From contig NZ_CP111045.1 of assembly GCF_026250525.1 (NCBI RefSeq), forward strand, positions 460,471 through 524,470: a stretch of DNA of 64,000 nt, in the 5' to 3' direction. The position numbers and the translations under genes are program-made. Shown in pieces: positions 43,021 through 53,024 of this stretch. The notes under the pieces were generated by a model. That model had not been told where the DNA came from. It did not search any database and saw only the letters and a list, made by a program, of their open reading frames with translations. This DNA comes from Chondrinema litorale (lineage in GTDB: Bacteria; Bacteroidota; Bacteroidia; Cytophagales; Flammeovirgaceae). How positions within the stretch are numbered: the stretch's first letter is position 1; the number at the start of each line of letters is the position of its first letter.

Positions 43021-44766
43021 TTAGAGTTTTATTCCCATAAAAAGAATATCATCTCGTTGCTCGGTATCTTCGAGTTGCTTGTTTAGCTCTTCAACTATTC
43101 TCTCTTTCTGAGACGCAAGTGGCAGATTAAGATAATTTTCAATAATGCCTTTCAATCTAGATTTACCTAATCGCTTTCTGTTTTTATCATTTTGATCTTT
43201 CAAGCCATCACTACCAAGATAAAGGATGCTACCTTTATCAAGAATTATCTCATTATCTTCAAACACCCTATCTTCGTTTTGAAAACCACCCACAGACTTT
43301 CTAGAGCCTTTAAAAGTATTAAGAGTTGTATCGTTTGCTTTTATGAAATATAAAGGATTTTTAGCACCACTAAACTGCAACTTCACCTTGCTATCTGGTA
43401 GGTTTTCTAACTTTAGAATTATTAAATCCATGCCATATTGGTTACCGGTTGTTTCTTGTCTCAATAGGTTTTTAACCTCTGTGTGTAAACTTTCTAATAT
43501 TACCGAAGGGCTAACCAAACCTTTAACTGCAATTACCTTATCTAGTAATACACTTCCTAACAAAGACATAAAAGCTCCCGGAACACCATGACCAGTACAA
43601 TCAACCACAGCTAAATAAGTATAATTCTCAACTTTTTTCAACCAGAAAAAATCACCCGAAACCACATCTTTTGCCTTAAACACAACAAAGTTTTCTTCGA
43701 ATGTTTCTTCTAGCTCTTGTTGTTGTGGAAGAATGGCATGTTGGATAACTTTTGCTGCATCTATACTACTTGCTATTTGATTTTCGCGATCTTTTAATTT
43801 TTTGTTTTGCTTCTCAATAAAGTCTCTCTGAGCCATAATTTCTTCTTGCTGCTGCTGTAACTCTTCGTTTTGCGTGAGTAGCATTTGATTGGCCTCATCA
43901 GTCTTCTTTTGTTCTTGTTTAATCTGTAGAGACTGATATGTAATAGAAATAATAGCACAAATAGAACTTGTAAACATAATTTCATCAAACGTCCAGTCTC
44001 TGTAATTGAACTGATGTTCGAAGCAAATTACACCACCTAGCTTTCCATTTACATAAAATGGAACATCTAGCATAGAATAAATTTTTAATGGTTTTAAATA
44101 AACCTCAGAAAATTCATAAGTATATTCATCTGTATGTGCATTGTTAGCTTTTATCACAACTTCGTCGTCTAAAGCTTTAAAGTAAGAGGGAAAATCTTTT
44201 CCATACAGACTTACTCCATTAGAATGCTTATTTTCATCTCTTTCGAAAAGATCGAGACAAGTAATTGAATAATTCTTTTCGTCAAATTCCCAAATACTTG
44301 CTCTAGATACATTTATAGAATGAGATAAAGCTTCTGTAATTACTTTTAAAGCTTCTTCTAGGTTTCCTTCCCTTATTTCATCATTCTTAGTTAAGCTCAA
44401 TAAGATATCTGTTTGATATCTCAGTGTTTCTTTTCTATCAGAAAGGTTCTTTTCATGTATTTCTAATTTTTTAAACTGTGCCTTAACTATACCTTCTAGT
44501 AGGTTGGCATGTATATGATTAAGTGCATTTTTAAGATATGAATTCTTTAGCTCTTCACTTTTAAAACTATATTCTATTTCACTATTTTCAGACTTTTGAA
44601 GAATGCCTGCTTCAATTATACTATCTAGTTCTTCAATAATCTCATCTTTAGTTTTCCCTGTTATTTCTTCTAATTCTGGCAAATTAAAAGTTGCACCTAA
44701 AGTACTTGCTATAAAAATGAGTTCTGATTGTGTGTCGATTAGCTTATCATTTTCCTTGAAATCCAT
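43021..44766 (-). CDS. GAF plus PP2C-type (SpoIIE/RsbU) serine phosphatase with unusual N-terminus
   Basis: Signalling protein of 581 residues, cytosolic. Residues about 10-95 (LIFIASTLGATFNLPELEEITGKTKDEII with an IEAGILQ and YSFKSEELKNSY) look like the winged-helix end of the NTPase found in PknK-type multi-sensor kinases, here without kinase or NTPase. A GAF domain follows (about 130-275). Then a long coiled coil (about 278-345, rich in Gln/Glu) joins the PP2C/SpoIIE domain (about 350-581: DVVSGDFFWLK, DCTGHGVPGAFMSLLG, YLGSDGLKDQNDK). It should dephosphorylate a serine on an anti-anti-sigma or STAS-like target. It diverges from the bacteriophytochrome gene across 532 bp. Confidence 0.88.
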   Translation of the reverse strand: MDFKENDKLIDTQSELIFIASTLGATFNLPELEEITGKTKDEIIEELDSIIEAGILQKSENSEIEYSFKSEELKNSYLKNALNHIHANLLEGIVKAQFKKLEIHEKNLSDRKETLRYQTDILLSLTKNDEIREGNLEEALKVITEALSHSINVSRASIWEFDEKNYSITCLDLFERDENKHSNGVSLYGKDFPSYFKALDDEVVIKANNAHTDEYTYEFSEVYLKPLKIYSMLDVPFYVNGKLGGVICFEHQFNYRDWTFDEIMFTSSICAIISITYQSLQIKQEQKKTDEANQMLLTQNEELQQQQEEIMAQRDFIEKQNKKLKDRENQIASSIDAAKVIQHAILPQQQELEETFEENFVVFKAKDVVSGDFFWLKKVENYTYLAVVDCTGHGVPGAFMSLLGSVLLDKVIAVKGLVSPSVILESLHTEVKNLLRQETTGNQYGMDLIILKLENLPDSKVKLQFSGAKNPLYFIKANDTTLNTFKGSRKSVGGFQNEDRVFEDNEIILDKGSILYLGSDGLKDQNDKNRKRLGKSRLKGIIENYLNLPLASQKERIVEELNKQLEDTEQRDDILFMGIKL

Positions 44767-45298
44767 ATTTCAACCTTTTATATAGTTACATTTACCCAAC
44801 GATAAAAACTTGATGAATTTCAAAGTCAATTAATCCTGTAAGATGATAAATTTAATAAACATTAAATCTTAAATCTCTCAAAACAATGCATATAAGCATT
44901 TACAGAGGGAGTCACTTGCTAAAATAAGAGTAAATAAAGAAGTGATATATTATAGTAATTAGTCACCTTAAATTGAGGTGAATTTGCTGCAAATACATTG
45001 TTATATTATCAAATTATAGCAAATAGAATTCTTAACAATATGCAAATTTTACTTTTTGGAAATTGCACCTAACAAAAATATTATATTTTTGTTATCCATT
45101 AAATAACAATGCTAATCATAATACTAAACTCCAGACTAGCGAACTGTTTTTTCTATGAAATTCATCAAATTGATTATAAATAATTTTTTTGCAATTGCCT
45201 TCAATAAAAGCAGTTTATTTTTACGAAAAGCTAAACCTTAAAATGCATTATAGGTTTAGTACTTATTAGAAATGCGGGAAGAAAGTTTTTAAAACTAT
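44767..45298. promoter_or_regulatory. 532-bp divergent region with an 11-bp inverted repeat
   Basis: No gene is visible between the PP2C-type phosphatase (minus) and the bacteriophytochrome (plus). A perfect 11-bp inverted repeat TAACAAAAATA/TATTTTTGTTA with a 3-nt spacer (45070-45080 and 45084-45094) is the outstanding element. It could be an operator shared by the two signalling genes, or a stem-loop. Short open frames here are shadows. Confidence 0.45.
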
Positions 45299-48007
45299 AT
45301 GAGTAAAAAGGATAAACTGCCAATACAAGAAGACATCTCTGAGGAGTTTTTAGAACAAGCACTTGAGAATTGTGCCAATGAACCTATCAGTACTCCGGGG
45401 TCTATTCAGCCGCACGGTGTCTTATTCGCTCTTGATCCATACACGTATAAAATTAAATGTGTAAGTGATAATTTGGGACTTTATTTCGATATCGCTCCTA
45501 AAGATGCATTGGATAAATCTATAGAAAGCATTTTGGGACACGAAAACTCCAATTTGTTAAAGAGAGTAATTATAAACAAGCCATTAAAACCGATTCAGTC
45601 TATACGAATAACTATAGATGGTTTAGATTACGATGCTAATGCTCATCTAGCTGGCGAATTAGTAGTTTTTGAAGTTGAACCTGTTCCTGAACAAGACATT
45701 ACTTTAAAAAACGATTTCTTTTATGATGATTTAAGAAATTTTGCACTCGCTCTTCGTTCAGCAAAAAATGTAGACGAATTATATGATATTGTAGTTAAGC
45801 ATATTCGTGAAATTACCGGTTACGATAGAGTAAAACTGTATGAATTTGACCATGAGTGGAACGGCAAAGTTGTTGCAGAAAATAAAGGCGAAAACATACC
45901 AGGATATAAAGGCTTAAACTTTCCTGCAAGTGATATACCCCCACAAGCCAGAGCTTTATACGCAAAAAATTTCTTAAGAATTATCTGCGATATACGCTAT
46001 AAGCCTTCTAACATAATTGCTTCTCCTGCATTTGAGAATAAATTACCACTGGACATGACATATTCAGTGTTAAGAAGTGTATCTCCAGTACATATTCAAT
46101 ACCTCAAAAACATGGGAGTTAGTGCTTCTATGTCTATATCTATAATGCAAGGGGGAAAACTGTGGGGCCTTGTAGCCTGCCACCATATGACAGGTAAATA
46201 CCTTGCCTATCGCATTAGAATGGTAGTAGAGCTAATGGGACATATGTTTTCTTCGTTACTATCTTCTTTTAATGAGGTTGAAAGTAAAGAAGATAAAGAA
46301 AGCAGAAACTCTCTTCTCTCTCATTTATCTAAATCTTTAAATGAGAAAAATAGAATAGATGAGCCAATAGCTAAAAAACTTATTGAGACTATGAAAGCTG
46401 AAGGCATGGCTTTTAAAGTAAACAATAAAGTTGAACAGTTCGGAGATTCACCATCAAAAGACACACTCTTAAAGCTTTTTAGCTTTTTTGAAGCGAATAG
46501 CCCTTTGGCAATTTTTCAGGTAAATGATACAGAAAATATCTTTAAAGACGAACCTGAACTTTTAGAAATTAAAGGAGGAATTTTGGTAGTGCCTATAAGT
46601 CACGCTACAAATGACTCAATTATTTGGTTTAGAAAACCTCAGGTAGAAAAAGTGAAGTGGGCAGGTTTGCCTGAAAAAAAATTAGAAGAAACAAAAGCCG
46701 GATACCGATTAGCGCCAAGAAGCTCTTTTGAGTTATGGCAACAAACCGTTCAAAATAAATCTACACCTTGGTCTAAACTAGATGTTGATACAGCTCTAGC
46801 AGTGGTTAGGTTAATTCTCGAACATGAAAAAAATGTAGCCAATCTTGCTAACCAAGCTAAAAGTGAATTTTTGGCTAATATGAGTCATGAGTTAAGAACA
46901 CCCATGAACGCAATTATTGGAGTTGCTAACATATTAGATAAAGATCATGAGTTAAGTGATAATCAAAAAGATTTAATTAAGACTTTAAAGGTAAGTTCAG
47001 AATCTCTTATTACGCTTATAAATGATCTACTAGATATGGCTAAGGTAGAATCGAATAAGTTAAAACTAGAAAGGATACCGTTTAACTTTGCTGAGATTAT
47101 GGAAAATGCCAGATCTGTAATGTCAGTAAAAGCTAATGAAAAAGACTTACAACTCAATTTTAGTTATCCAGATAAAAAAGAGTTAGACTTCTTAGGAGAC
47201 CCGAATAGAATTAGACAAATCTTACTTAATCTGTTAAGTAATGCGATTAAGTTTACAGATCAGGGCTTTGTAAATGTATTGGTTAAAATAAGGAGAAAAG
47301 AAAACCTAGACAGTTGTGATGTAATACTCTATGTTTCTGATACGGGTATCGGAATGAGTGAAAAACATATTAAAAGAATTTTCGAGAAATTTACGCAAGC
47401 AGATAAATCTATTGCAAGAAATTATGGTGGTAGCGGCTTAGGTTTGGCTATTACCAAATCTTTTGTAGATATGATGGGAGGAAAAATTTCTGTAACTAGT
47501 CTTGAGGGAATGGGTTCTCAATTTCAAGTTGAAATTCCGCTTGACATTGCGCATACAAACACCAAAAGACATGGTAATGTAGAAGAAAAGAAATCTTTAC
47601 AACCAGAGCGAACAGAGGTTAATCCAGAATCTAAGAAAAAGAAGATTTTGCTTGTAGAAGATTATGAAGGAAATATTGTAGTAGTAATTTACTTCTTGCA
47701 ATACATGGGTTTTGAAACTTATGTTGTAAACAATGGGCAACAAGCATTAGATAAAATTAAAGAAGACAAATACGACTTGGTTTTAATGGATGTACAGATG
47801 CCAATTATGGATGGTTTTGAAGCTACTCAAAGAATTAGAGAAATGCAGGAATCTGGTGAGCTTTATAAATGTCCTATTATCGGAATGACAGCCCACGCAT
47901 TTGTAGGAGATAGCAATAGATGTATTGAAGCTGGTATGGACGACTACATTGCTAAACCTTTTTCTAATGAAGATTTGAAAGATATGCTTGAGAGATATTT
48001 GAAATAG
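45299..48007 (+). CDS. bphP: Bacteriophytochrome hybrid histidine kinase
   Basis: Red/far-red photoreceptor of 902 residues. The biliverdin-attachment Cys is C25 (NCANEP) ahead of the PAS domain with GSIQPHG. The GAF has SDIPPQAR (the DIP motif) and VACHH. A PHY-like region follows (about 330-510) with WF-KPQVE. The HisKA has the phospho-acceptor H530 (MSHELRTPMNAIIG), the ATPase N, G1 and G2 motifs (NLLSNAIKF, VSDTGIGM, GGSGLGLAI), and a C-terminal receiver (about 780-902, D831 in LVLMDVQMP). The receiver makes it a hybrid kinase, so a phosphotransfer partner is likely encoded elsewhere. It ends in a strong terminator. Light sensing is well supported; the output is not. Confidence 0.94.
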   Translation: MSKKDKLPIQEDISEEFLEQALENCANEPISTPGSIQPHGVLFALDPYTYKIKCVSDNLGLYFDIAPKDALDKSIESILGHENSNLLKRVIINKPLKPIQSIRITIDGLDYDANAHLAGELVVFEVEPVPEQDITLKNDFFYDDLRNFALALRSAKNVDELYDIVVKHIREITGYDRVKLYEFDHEWNGKVVAENKGENIPGYKGLNFPASDIPPQARALYAKNFLRIICDIRYKPSNIIASPAFENKLPLDMTYSVLRSVSPVHIQYLKNMGVSASMSISIMQGGKLWGLVACHHMTGKYLAYRIRMVVELMGHMFSSLLSSFNEVESKEDKESRNSLLSHLSKSLNEKNRIDEPIAKKLIETMKAEGMAFKVNNKVEQFGDSPSKDTLLKLFSFFEANSPLAIFQVNDTENIFKDEPELLEIKGGILVVPISHATNDSIIWFRKPQVEKVKWAGLPEKKLEETKAGYRLAPRSSFELWQQTVQNKSTPWSKLDVDTALAVVRLILEHEKNVANLANQAKSEFLANMSHELRTPMNAIIGVANILDKDHELSDNQKDLIKTLKVSSESLITLINDLLDMAKVESNKLKLERIPFNFAEIMENARSVMSVKANEKDLQLNFSYPDKKELDFLGDPNRIRQILLNLLSNAIKFTDQGFVNVLVKIRRKENLDSCDVILYVSDTGIGMSEKHIKRIFEKFTQADKSIARNYGGSGLGLAITKSFVDMMGGKISVTSLEGMGSQFQVEIPLDIAHTNTKRHGNVEEKKSLQPERTEVNPESKKKKILLVEDYEGNIVVVIYFLQYMGFETYVVNNGQQALDKIKEDKYDLVLMDVQMPIMDGFEATQRIREMQESGELYKCPIIGMTAHAFVGDSNRCIEAGMDDYIAKPFSNEDLKDMLERYLK

Positions 48008-48027
48008 TAATTGTATAGTGAAGATAT

Positions 48028-48063
48028 AAAGGGAAAAGCACGTATAGTACTTTTCCCTTTTTT
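48028..48063 (+). terminator. Rho-independent terminator after the bacteriophytochrome gene
   Basis: Perfect 11-bp stem AAAGGGAAAAG/CTTTTCCCTTT (48028-48038 with 48050-48060), followed by TTT. It lies 20 bp beyond the stop. Confidence 0.9.
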
Positions 48064-48221
48064 ATGCCTATAATAATTCAACATTTTATCAATTTCAATC
48101 TGTAAACCTTCAAAATCACTTGGGCTTGGTGCTTTATTTAGCTTTACTTTTCAATCATATACGGAGTACACCAAAGATCCCAAAAGTCTATATAAACAAC
48201 TTTAAGTTTTTTATGGCTTTT

Positions 48222-50405
48222 TTACTTCCAAGTAGGTCTAATTCCCGGAGCGTAAGGGAAACGCATTTCTTTGTATTCTTCTAAATCTCCAGTTGGAGCA
48301 TTCATTGATGCAGGAAAGTCTTTTTGTGAAAATTGCTGGAAATATAGCAAACAAGAGTTTTTCCACCAAACCGCTTCTTCTTTCTGGATATTCAATAAAG
48401 CTTCAACTTGTTCAAATCTTTCATTATCAATCTTACTTTCTAGACTTTGCCATGTTGTGAGCATCTCTCCTACTGATTTTACACCCTCATCATACTTTAG
48501 GCATAATCCATCCCAAAGTGTTTTACCAGATTTGAGCTTGTAATCCCACGATAAATGATGAAACCAAAGCAAGTATTTTTCTGGGCAAGTATCTAAAATG
48601 GTAAACAATTTTTCGACCTGCGGAGCATATTGACTCAAAGCATTGCTACCTGTTTTGGTTCTATCAAAACCAATACCTGCTGAATCCGCTTTGTGGTAAT
48701 AAACCGATGTCCAATCGGGTCTACCACCTGTTACCCAAGGGCCGGGACCATAATGGTGATTTCTACCCATAATATGATGCAAACCTAAGGGAGTCATATA
48801 ATTGACACATGCTTCTCTTGATGCTAGCATCAATTCTTCAACTTTTTGAACTACATCATCATCATTACTAAAAGTTAGTTTAGTCCATTCTTTGGCAATC
48901 TCACCTGAACTTAGTGTATGATCCCAAGCTAATCTCCCAAAAGCAAACCAGTTTGCTTGCCCAAATAGATGGCCTGTCCAGTTTCTATCATTTCCGATAT
49001 TAGCCACACCTGCTATTACAGAGTTATTTCTGTTATATGCAGTGCCATCAATTATATCTGCCACAGTACTTTCATTTTTGGGCAAATAGGTTCGAGAATC
49101 TAAACATTCTTTAAATAATGGAGCTAGGTAAACCAGATTTGTACCCTGCCCTAAGTATTCCTGCGTAATTTGTAATTCGAGTGCTAAATCAGTTTTAGGC
49201 ATTTTCCCGAAAAGTGGATGAAACGGCTCTCTTGGTTGGAAATCGATTGCACCATTTTTCACTTGAATAAAAACATTTTTATTAAACTTTCCATCTAAAG
49301 GTTCAAACTCATTATTGGCTTGTTTGGCTCTGTCTTCTGGTACTTCGTGGCTGTAAACAAATGCTCGCCACATTACAATTCCACCATGAGGTACAACTGC
49401 TTCAGCCAGCATATTAGCTCCATCGGCATGTGTCCGGTTGTAGTTTTGCGGTCCGGGTTGACCCTCTGAATTTGCTTTTACTAAAAAACCGCCAAAATCT
49501 GGAATAGCTTCGTAAAGCTCATCAGTTTTAGACTTCCACCAATTTCTCACTTCTGGCTCTAGTGGATCAGCAGTTTCTAAACCGCCAATCTCAATTGGAG
49601 CACTAAATCTTGCAGTGAGATATACTTTTAATCCATATGGTCTAAAAGCATCTGCCAGAGCTTTTACCTTTTCAATATAAATGGGAGTAAGCACCAATGC
49701 ATTCGCATTTACATTGGTAAGCACCGTTCCATTAATACCTATTGATGCATTTGCTCTGGCATAATCTATATATCGCTGGTCAATGTAGCCGGGTAATTTG
49801 TGCCAGTCCCAGATTGAAAAACCGGCATAACCTCTTTCTACTGTTCTATCCAGATTATCCCAGTGGTTTAATAAGCGATTTTTTATTTTAGGAGAAGAAC
49901 TGTATGCATGCTCTATTTGATTACCTGCTTGCAATTGTCTTAGTAAATAGAAAGAGCCATAAAGCAAACCTACAGGCTTTTTTGCTAAAACAGCCAAATG
50001 TTTTTGACCTTGGCTATTTACAAAATCGATTAAAAATCCTTCGTTACTTAACTCATTCACTTTTTCTAGAAGTGTTGAATTAGATTTAACAATTTGGCTT
50101 TCTGATGTTGCAATAATTAGCCCCGTGTAAGTTGTTAAATTTTGAATAATTGTTGGCTTGTTACCTAACATGCCTAAAAAGGCTCTGTCTAATTCCTCTT
50201 TAATAACTTTTGCCGTGGCTGAATTATCATCAATTAATACTTCTGTAAAAAGGCTTTGTATATATTCCTTATGTTGGGAGTTGGTAACTGGCTGGTATCT
50301 TAACCATAATTCGTATCCATCTTCTGCTTGTATCTTAAAAGAGCACAGTAAAATAATGAGTAAAAAAAATACTCTTAGTGGTTTTTTCATTTTCATCTTT
50401 AACAT
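48222..50405 (-). CDS. aguA: GH67 alpha-glucuronidase
   Basis: Glycoside hydrolase family 67, 727 residues. It removes (4-O-methyl-)glucuronic acid from the non-reducing end of xylo-oligosaccharides. A signal peptide (about 1-28, ending CSFKIQA) sends it to the periplasm. GH67 features are clear: the N-terminal domain with YLLRQLQ, RLLNHWDNLDRTVERGYAGFSIWDW at the barrel start, GGFLVKANSEGQPGPQNYNRTHADGANML, and a late VWHHLSWD-type block (LLWFHHLSWDYKLKSG). The start may also be Met 4 or 6 (50396 or 50390). It stands as a single transcript after the inositol oxygenase unit and has no xylanase neighbour. Confidence 0.94.
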   Translation of the reverse strand: MLKMKMKKPLRVFFLLIILLCSFKIQAEDGYELWLRYQPVTNSQHKEYIQSLFTEVLIDDNSATAKVIKEELDRAFLGMLGNKPTIIQNLTTYTGLIIATSESQIVKSNSTLLEKVNELSNEGFLIDFVNSQGQKHLAVLAKKPVGLLYGSFYLLRQLQAGNQIEHAYSSSPKIKNRLLNHWDNLDRTVERGYAGFSIWDWHKLPGYIDQRYIDYARANASIGINGTVLTNVNANALVLTPIYIEKVKALADAFRPYGLKVYLTARFSAPIEIGGLETADPLEPEVRNWWKSKTDELYEAIPDFGGFLVKANSEGQPGPQNYNRTHADGANMLAEAVVPHGGIVMWRAFVYSHEVPEDRAKQANNEFEPLDGKFNKNVFIQVKNGAIDFQPREPFHPLFGKMPKTDLALELQITQEYLGQGTNLVYLAPLFKECLDSRTYLPKNESTVADIIDGTAYNRNNSVIAGVANIGNDRNWTGHLFGQANWFAFGRLAWDHTLSSGEIAKEWTKLTFSNDDDVVQKVEELMLASREACVNYMTPLGLHHIMGRNHHYGPGPWVTGGRPDWTSVYYHKADSAGIGFDRTKTGSNALSQYAPQVEKLFTILDTCPEKYLLWFHHLSWDYKLKSGKTLWDGLCLKYDEGVKSVGEMLTTWQSLESKIDNERFEQVEALLNIQKEEAVWWKNSCLLYFQQFSQKDFPASMNAPTGDLEEYKEMRFPYAPGIRPTWK

Positions 50406-50487
50406 ATATCTGTTAGTTTATTTTTGAGTTTAAGCTCAAAAAATTTATCTAACTTAAGATATTGGAAAAATTACAGATTTGAAAATG

Positions 50488-50517
50488 AAAAAGGGATAAG
50501 ATATTTAAATCTTACCC
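50488..50517 (-). terminator. Rho-independent terminator after the inositol oxygenase gene
   Basis: Stem TAAGAT/ATCTTA (50497-50502 with 50509-50514) extended by two GC pairs across one mismatch. Read on the minus strand it is followed by CTTTTT. It separates the symporter-oxygenase unit from the alpha-glucuronidase. Confidence 0.7.
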
Positions 50518-50549
50518 CCGGAAATGATGAATGTAGCTTCCAGACAATA

Positions 50550-51404
50550 TTAAAACTTTAAAGTATCTGGCAAGTATTTAGCTGCCAAATCTTCATAATA
50601 TGGTCTAAGTTCTTTTACATTTGGTGGTGTAGGTGCTTTCGAATACAAATCGTAAGGATTGAATGCTTGCACCCACTTAAACATTTTTCTATCGTGATCA
50701 TTCATTAAATGATCGTAAGCACCTTCGCGATGTTGCGAATAGAAAGAATGATAACGCATCATATATAATGCAGGTTCCGGCATATGGTCTTTCATGATGT
50801 GGTATAAATATTCATCGTGTCCCCAAGACATATGAACATTATCTAAACCACAATTAGCCTCATACACACCGTATTTTGTATTGTATTTTTCGTCTTTCGA
50901 ATCAGGGTTTTCATCAAAAAACTCAGGGTAAACTATCTTATCTGAGAATTTGCATCCTACTGGAAAAGTATCTCCAACAACTGCCCATTGCTCTTCTCCG
51001 AAAAGACATAATACTTTCCCTAAATCGTGAAGAAAACCAGTTAAAACAAACCAATCTGGATGACCATCTGCTCTTATGGCTTCTGATGTTTGCAATAAAT
51101 GCTGTGTTTGATCTAGATCAATATCCGGATCTGAATCATCTACTAGAGTATTTAAAAATTCTACAGCATCCCAAAGAGTCATTTCTTTTTTATCAAACTT
51201 AAGATACTCTTCTTTTTTCTTTTGAACAAAATCGTAGGTTTGATAATGATGATTTACTCTATAAAATTCTTTTACTGTATCTCTTGCAGGATCATCATAA
51301 TTACGATACTCATCTTTTGCTTTATGTCCATTCTCTGGGTAACGCTCTAACAAGTCCTCTTCCCAGAGTTCTTCAATATCAAGATTATGCTTTTCTTTTT
51401 CCAT
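50550..51404 (-). CDS. myo-inositol oxygenase (MIOX)
   Basis: Oxidises myo-inositol with O2 to D-glucuronate; di-iron enzyme of 284 residues, cytosolic, of the size of eukaryotic MIOX. Visible motifs: YRNYDDPARDTVKEFYRVNHHYQTYDFV at the substrate-lid end, LTGFLHDLGKV (His-Asp metal ligands), GCKFSDKIVYPEFFDENPD, DNVHMSWGHDEYLYHI and RYHSFYSQH, FNPYDLYSK. It is 45 bp after a sodium/solute symporter on the same strand, so transporter and enzyme are probably one operon for inositol use. MIOX is rare in bacteria but known in Bacteroidota. Confidence 0.93.
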   Translation of the reverse strand: MEKEKHNLDIEELWEEDLLERYPENGHKAKDEYRNYDDPARDTVKEFYRVNHHYQTYDFVQKKKEEYLKFDKKEMTLWDAVEFLNTLVDDSDPDIDLDQTQHLLQTSEAIRADGHPDWFVLTGFLHDLGKVLCLFGEEQWAVVGDTFPVGCKFSDKIVYPEFFDENPDSKDEKYNTKYGVYEANCGLDNVHMSWGHDEYLYHIMKDHMPEPALYMMRYHSFYSQHREGAYDHLMNDHDRKMFKWVQAFNPYDLYSKAPTPPNVKELRPYYEDLAAKYLPDTLKF

Positions 51405-51449
51405 ATTTTATTAGTTTAAGCTGATAAATTAATCATTTTTCTCTAAAAT

Positions 51450-53024
51450 TCATTGTCCTAACCAAATATAAATTGCAATAGTGAGCAAAACCAAAATTAT
51501 GCCCATCAGTTTTGCATACTTCCATTCGTGCAAATCCATTACTCCAATGTCTGATGGTTTAAATGTATTTGTATTCGGATAAAACTGAGACACAACAAAC
51601 ATTATAATCATATTCAGTACAAATTCGATTCCCCATAGATGCACAAAATGAATATCTACCTGAAATACAAAACTGGTTAAGATGTAAAATGCCAGTCCGA
51701 AAAACAGTGCAACTTTTGCAGCTCTTGCAGAAATTTGTGGAATAAACAACCCAGCTAACATTATTGAAGCAATCGGAATAAAGAATATTCCATTTAACTG
51801 CTGCAACAATTGGTATAAGCCATCTGGAGCACCAGCAACTAATGGAGCCGCTAAGATGGCAAAAATTGCGAGTACTAAGGAGGTTAACTTACCTGAAATA
51901 ACCAACTGTCTATCAGAAGCATCCTTTTTTATATATCTCTTATAGATACCGATGCTAAAAAGTGTGGCTGTACTATTTAATACACTATTAAAAGTACTCA
52001 ACACTGCTCCCATTACAACAGCGGCAAAGAAACCGACAAAGCTCAAAGGCATTACTTTTTTTACCAGTTCCGGATAGATCATATCTTGACTATCGTACAA
52101 ACTATCGCCAAAATAGTAAAACCCAATTACACCGGGTAACACTATTATAATAGGAACCAATAATTTTAAAACCCCAGTATATAACAATCCTTTCTGAGCT
52201 TCGACTAAGTTTTTAGCTCCTAAAGCTCTTTGTATTATGGTTTGATTCATCCCCCAGAAATACAACTGGTTTATTACTAAACCTGTAAACAAAGTACTGA
52301 AAGGCAAAACTGAATCTGGTTTACCAATTACATTAAATTTTTCTGGTGCTACCTGATATACTTTGCTAAGCCCATGCATAACATTGCCATCTCCAATATC
52401 CCACAATGCCAACAGAGGAACTAGCAAGCCTCCAATAAAAAGTCCAAATCCATTAATTGTATCTGAAAAGGCAACTGCTTTTAAACCACCAAAAATCGCA
52501 TATATAGAGCCAATTACTCCGATTATAATTACAGTATACCAAAGCCCTTCGGTTTGGCTAACACCAAATGTTTCTGATATGTTAAAAATGCTTTCTAAAT
52601 TAATTGCACCTGTATAAAGCACAATGGGCAAAAGCGTAACAACAAAAGAAACAATTAGAAATACAGCTACTAAAGTTCTAGTAAAGCTGTCAAATCGATG
52701 TTCGAGGTATTGAGGTATGGTGGTTAAACCCATTTTTAAATAGGTAGGCGTAAAATACAATGCCGCTACAATTAGAGCCAGTGCAGAAGTAACTTCCCAA
52801 GCAATAATTATAAAACCATTTTTGTAAGATGAGCCATTCATACCTACCAAATGCTCTGTAGAGATATTGGTAAGTAGCATTGAACCGGCAATTACAATTC
52901 CGGAGAGACTTCTACCACCTAAAAAATAACCATCTTGTGAGTCGAGTTTATCGTGTCGGAGTTTATACCAAGAATAAATAGCAACAAAGCCAGTAAAGGC
53001 AAAAAAGGAAAGGTAAGTTTGCAT
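51450..53024 (-). CDS. Sodium/solute symporter (SSS) family transporter
   Basis: Sodium-coupled importer of 524 residues with about 13-14 TM helices and an N-terminal signal-like helix. Motifs of the SSS/SGLT family: SGIVIAGSMLLTNISTEHLVGMNGSSY, IPQYLEHRFDSFTRTLVAVF, GLKAVAFSDTINGFGLFIGG (the typical substrate-site helix), FWGMNQTIIQRALGAK and AVVMGAVLSTFNSVLNSTATLFS. Given the MIOX gene 45 bp downstream, the likely substrate is myo-inositol; glucose- or glucuronate-type sugars are alternatives. It is the first gene of this unit. Confidence 0.92.
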   Translation of the reverse strand: MQTYLSFFAFTGFVAIYSWYKLRHDKLDSQDGYFLGGRSLSGIVIAGSMLLTNISTEHLVGMNGSSYKNGFIIIAWEVTSALALIVAALYFTPTYLKMGLTTIPQYLEHRFDSFTRTLVAVFLIVSFVVTLLPIVLYTGAINLESIFNISETFGVSQTEGLWYTVIIIGVIGSIYAIFGGLKAVAFSDTINGFGLFIGGLLVPLLALWDIGDGNVMHGLSKVYQVAPEKFNVIGKPDSVLPFSTLFTGLVINQLYFWGMNQTIIQRALGAKNLVEAQKGLLYTGVLKLLVPIIIVLPGVIGFYYFGDSLYDSQDMIYPELVKKVMPLSFVGFFAAVVMGAVLSTFNSVLNSTATLFSIGIYKRYIKKDASDRQLVISGKLTSLVLAIFAILAAPLVAGAPDGLYQLLQQLNGIFFIPIASIMLAGLFIPQISARAAKVALFFGLAFYILTSFVFQVDIHFVHLWGIEFVLNMIIMFVVSQFYPNTNTFKPSDIGVMDLHEWKYAKLMGIILVLLTIAIYIWLGQ

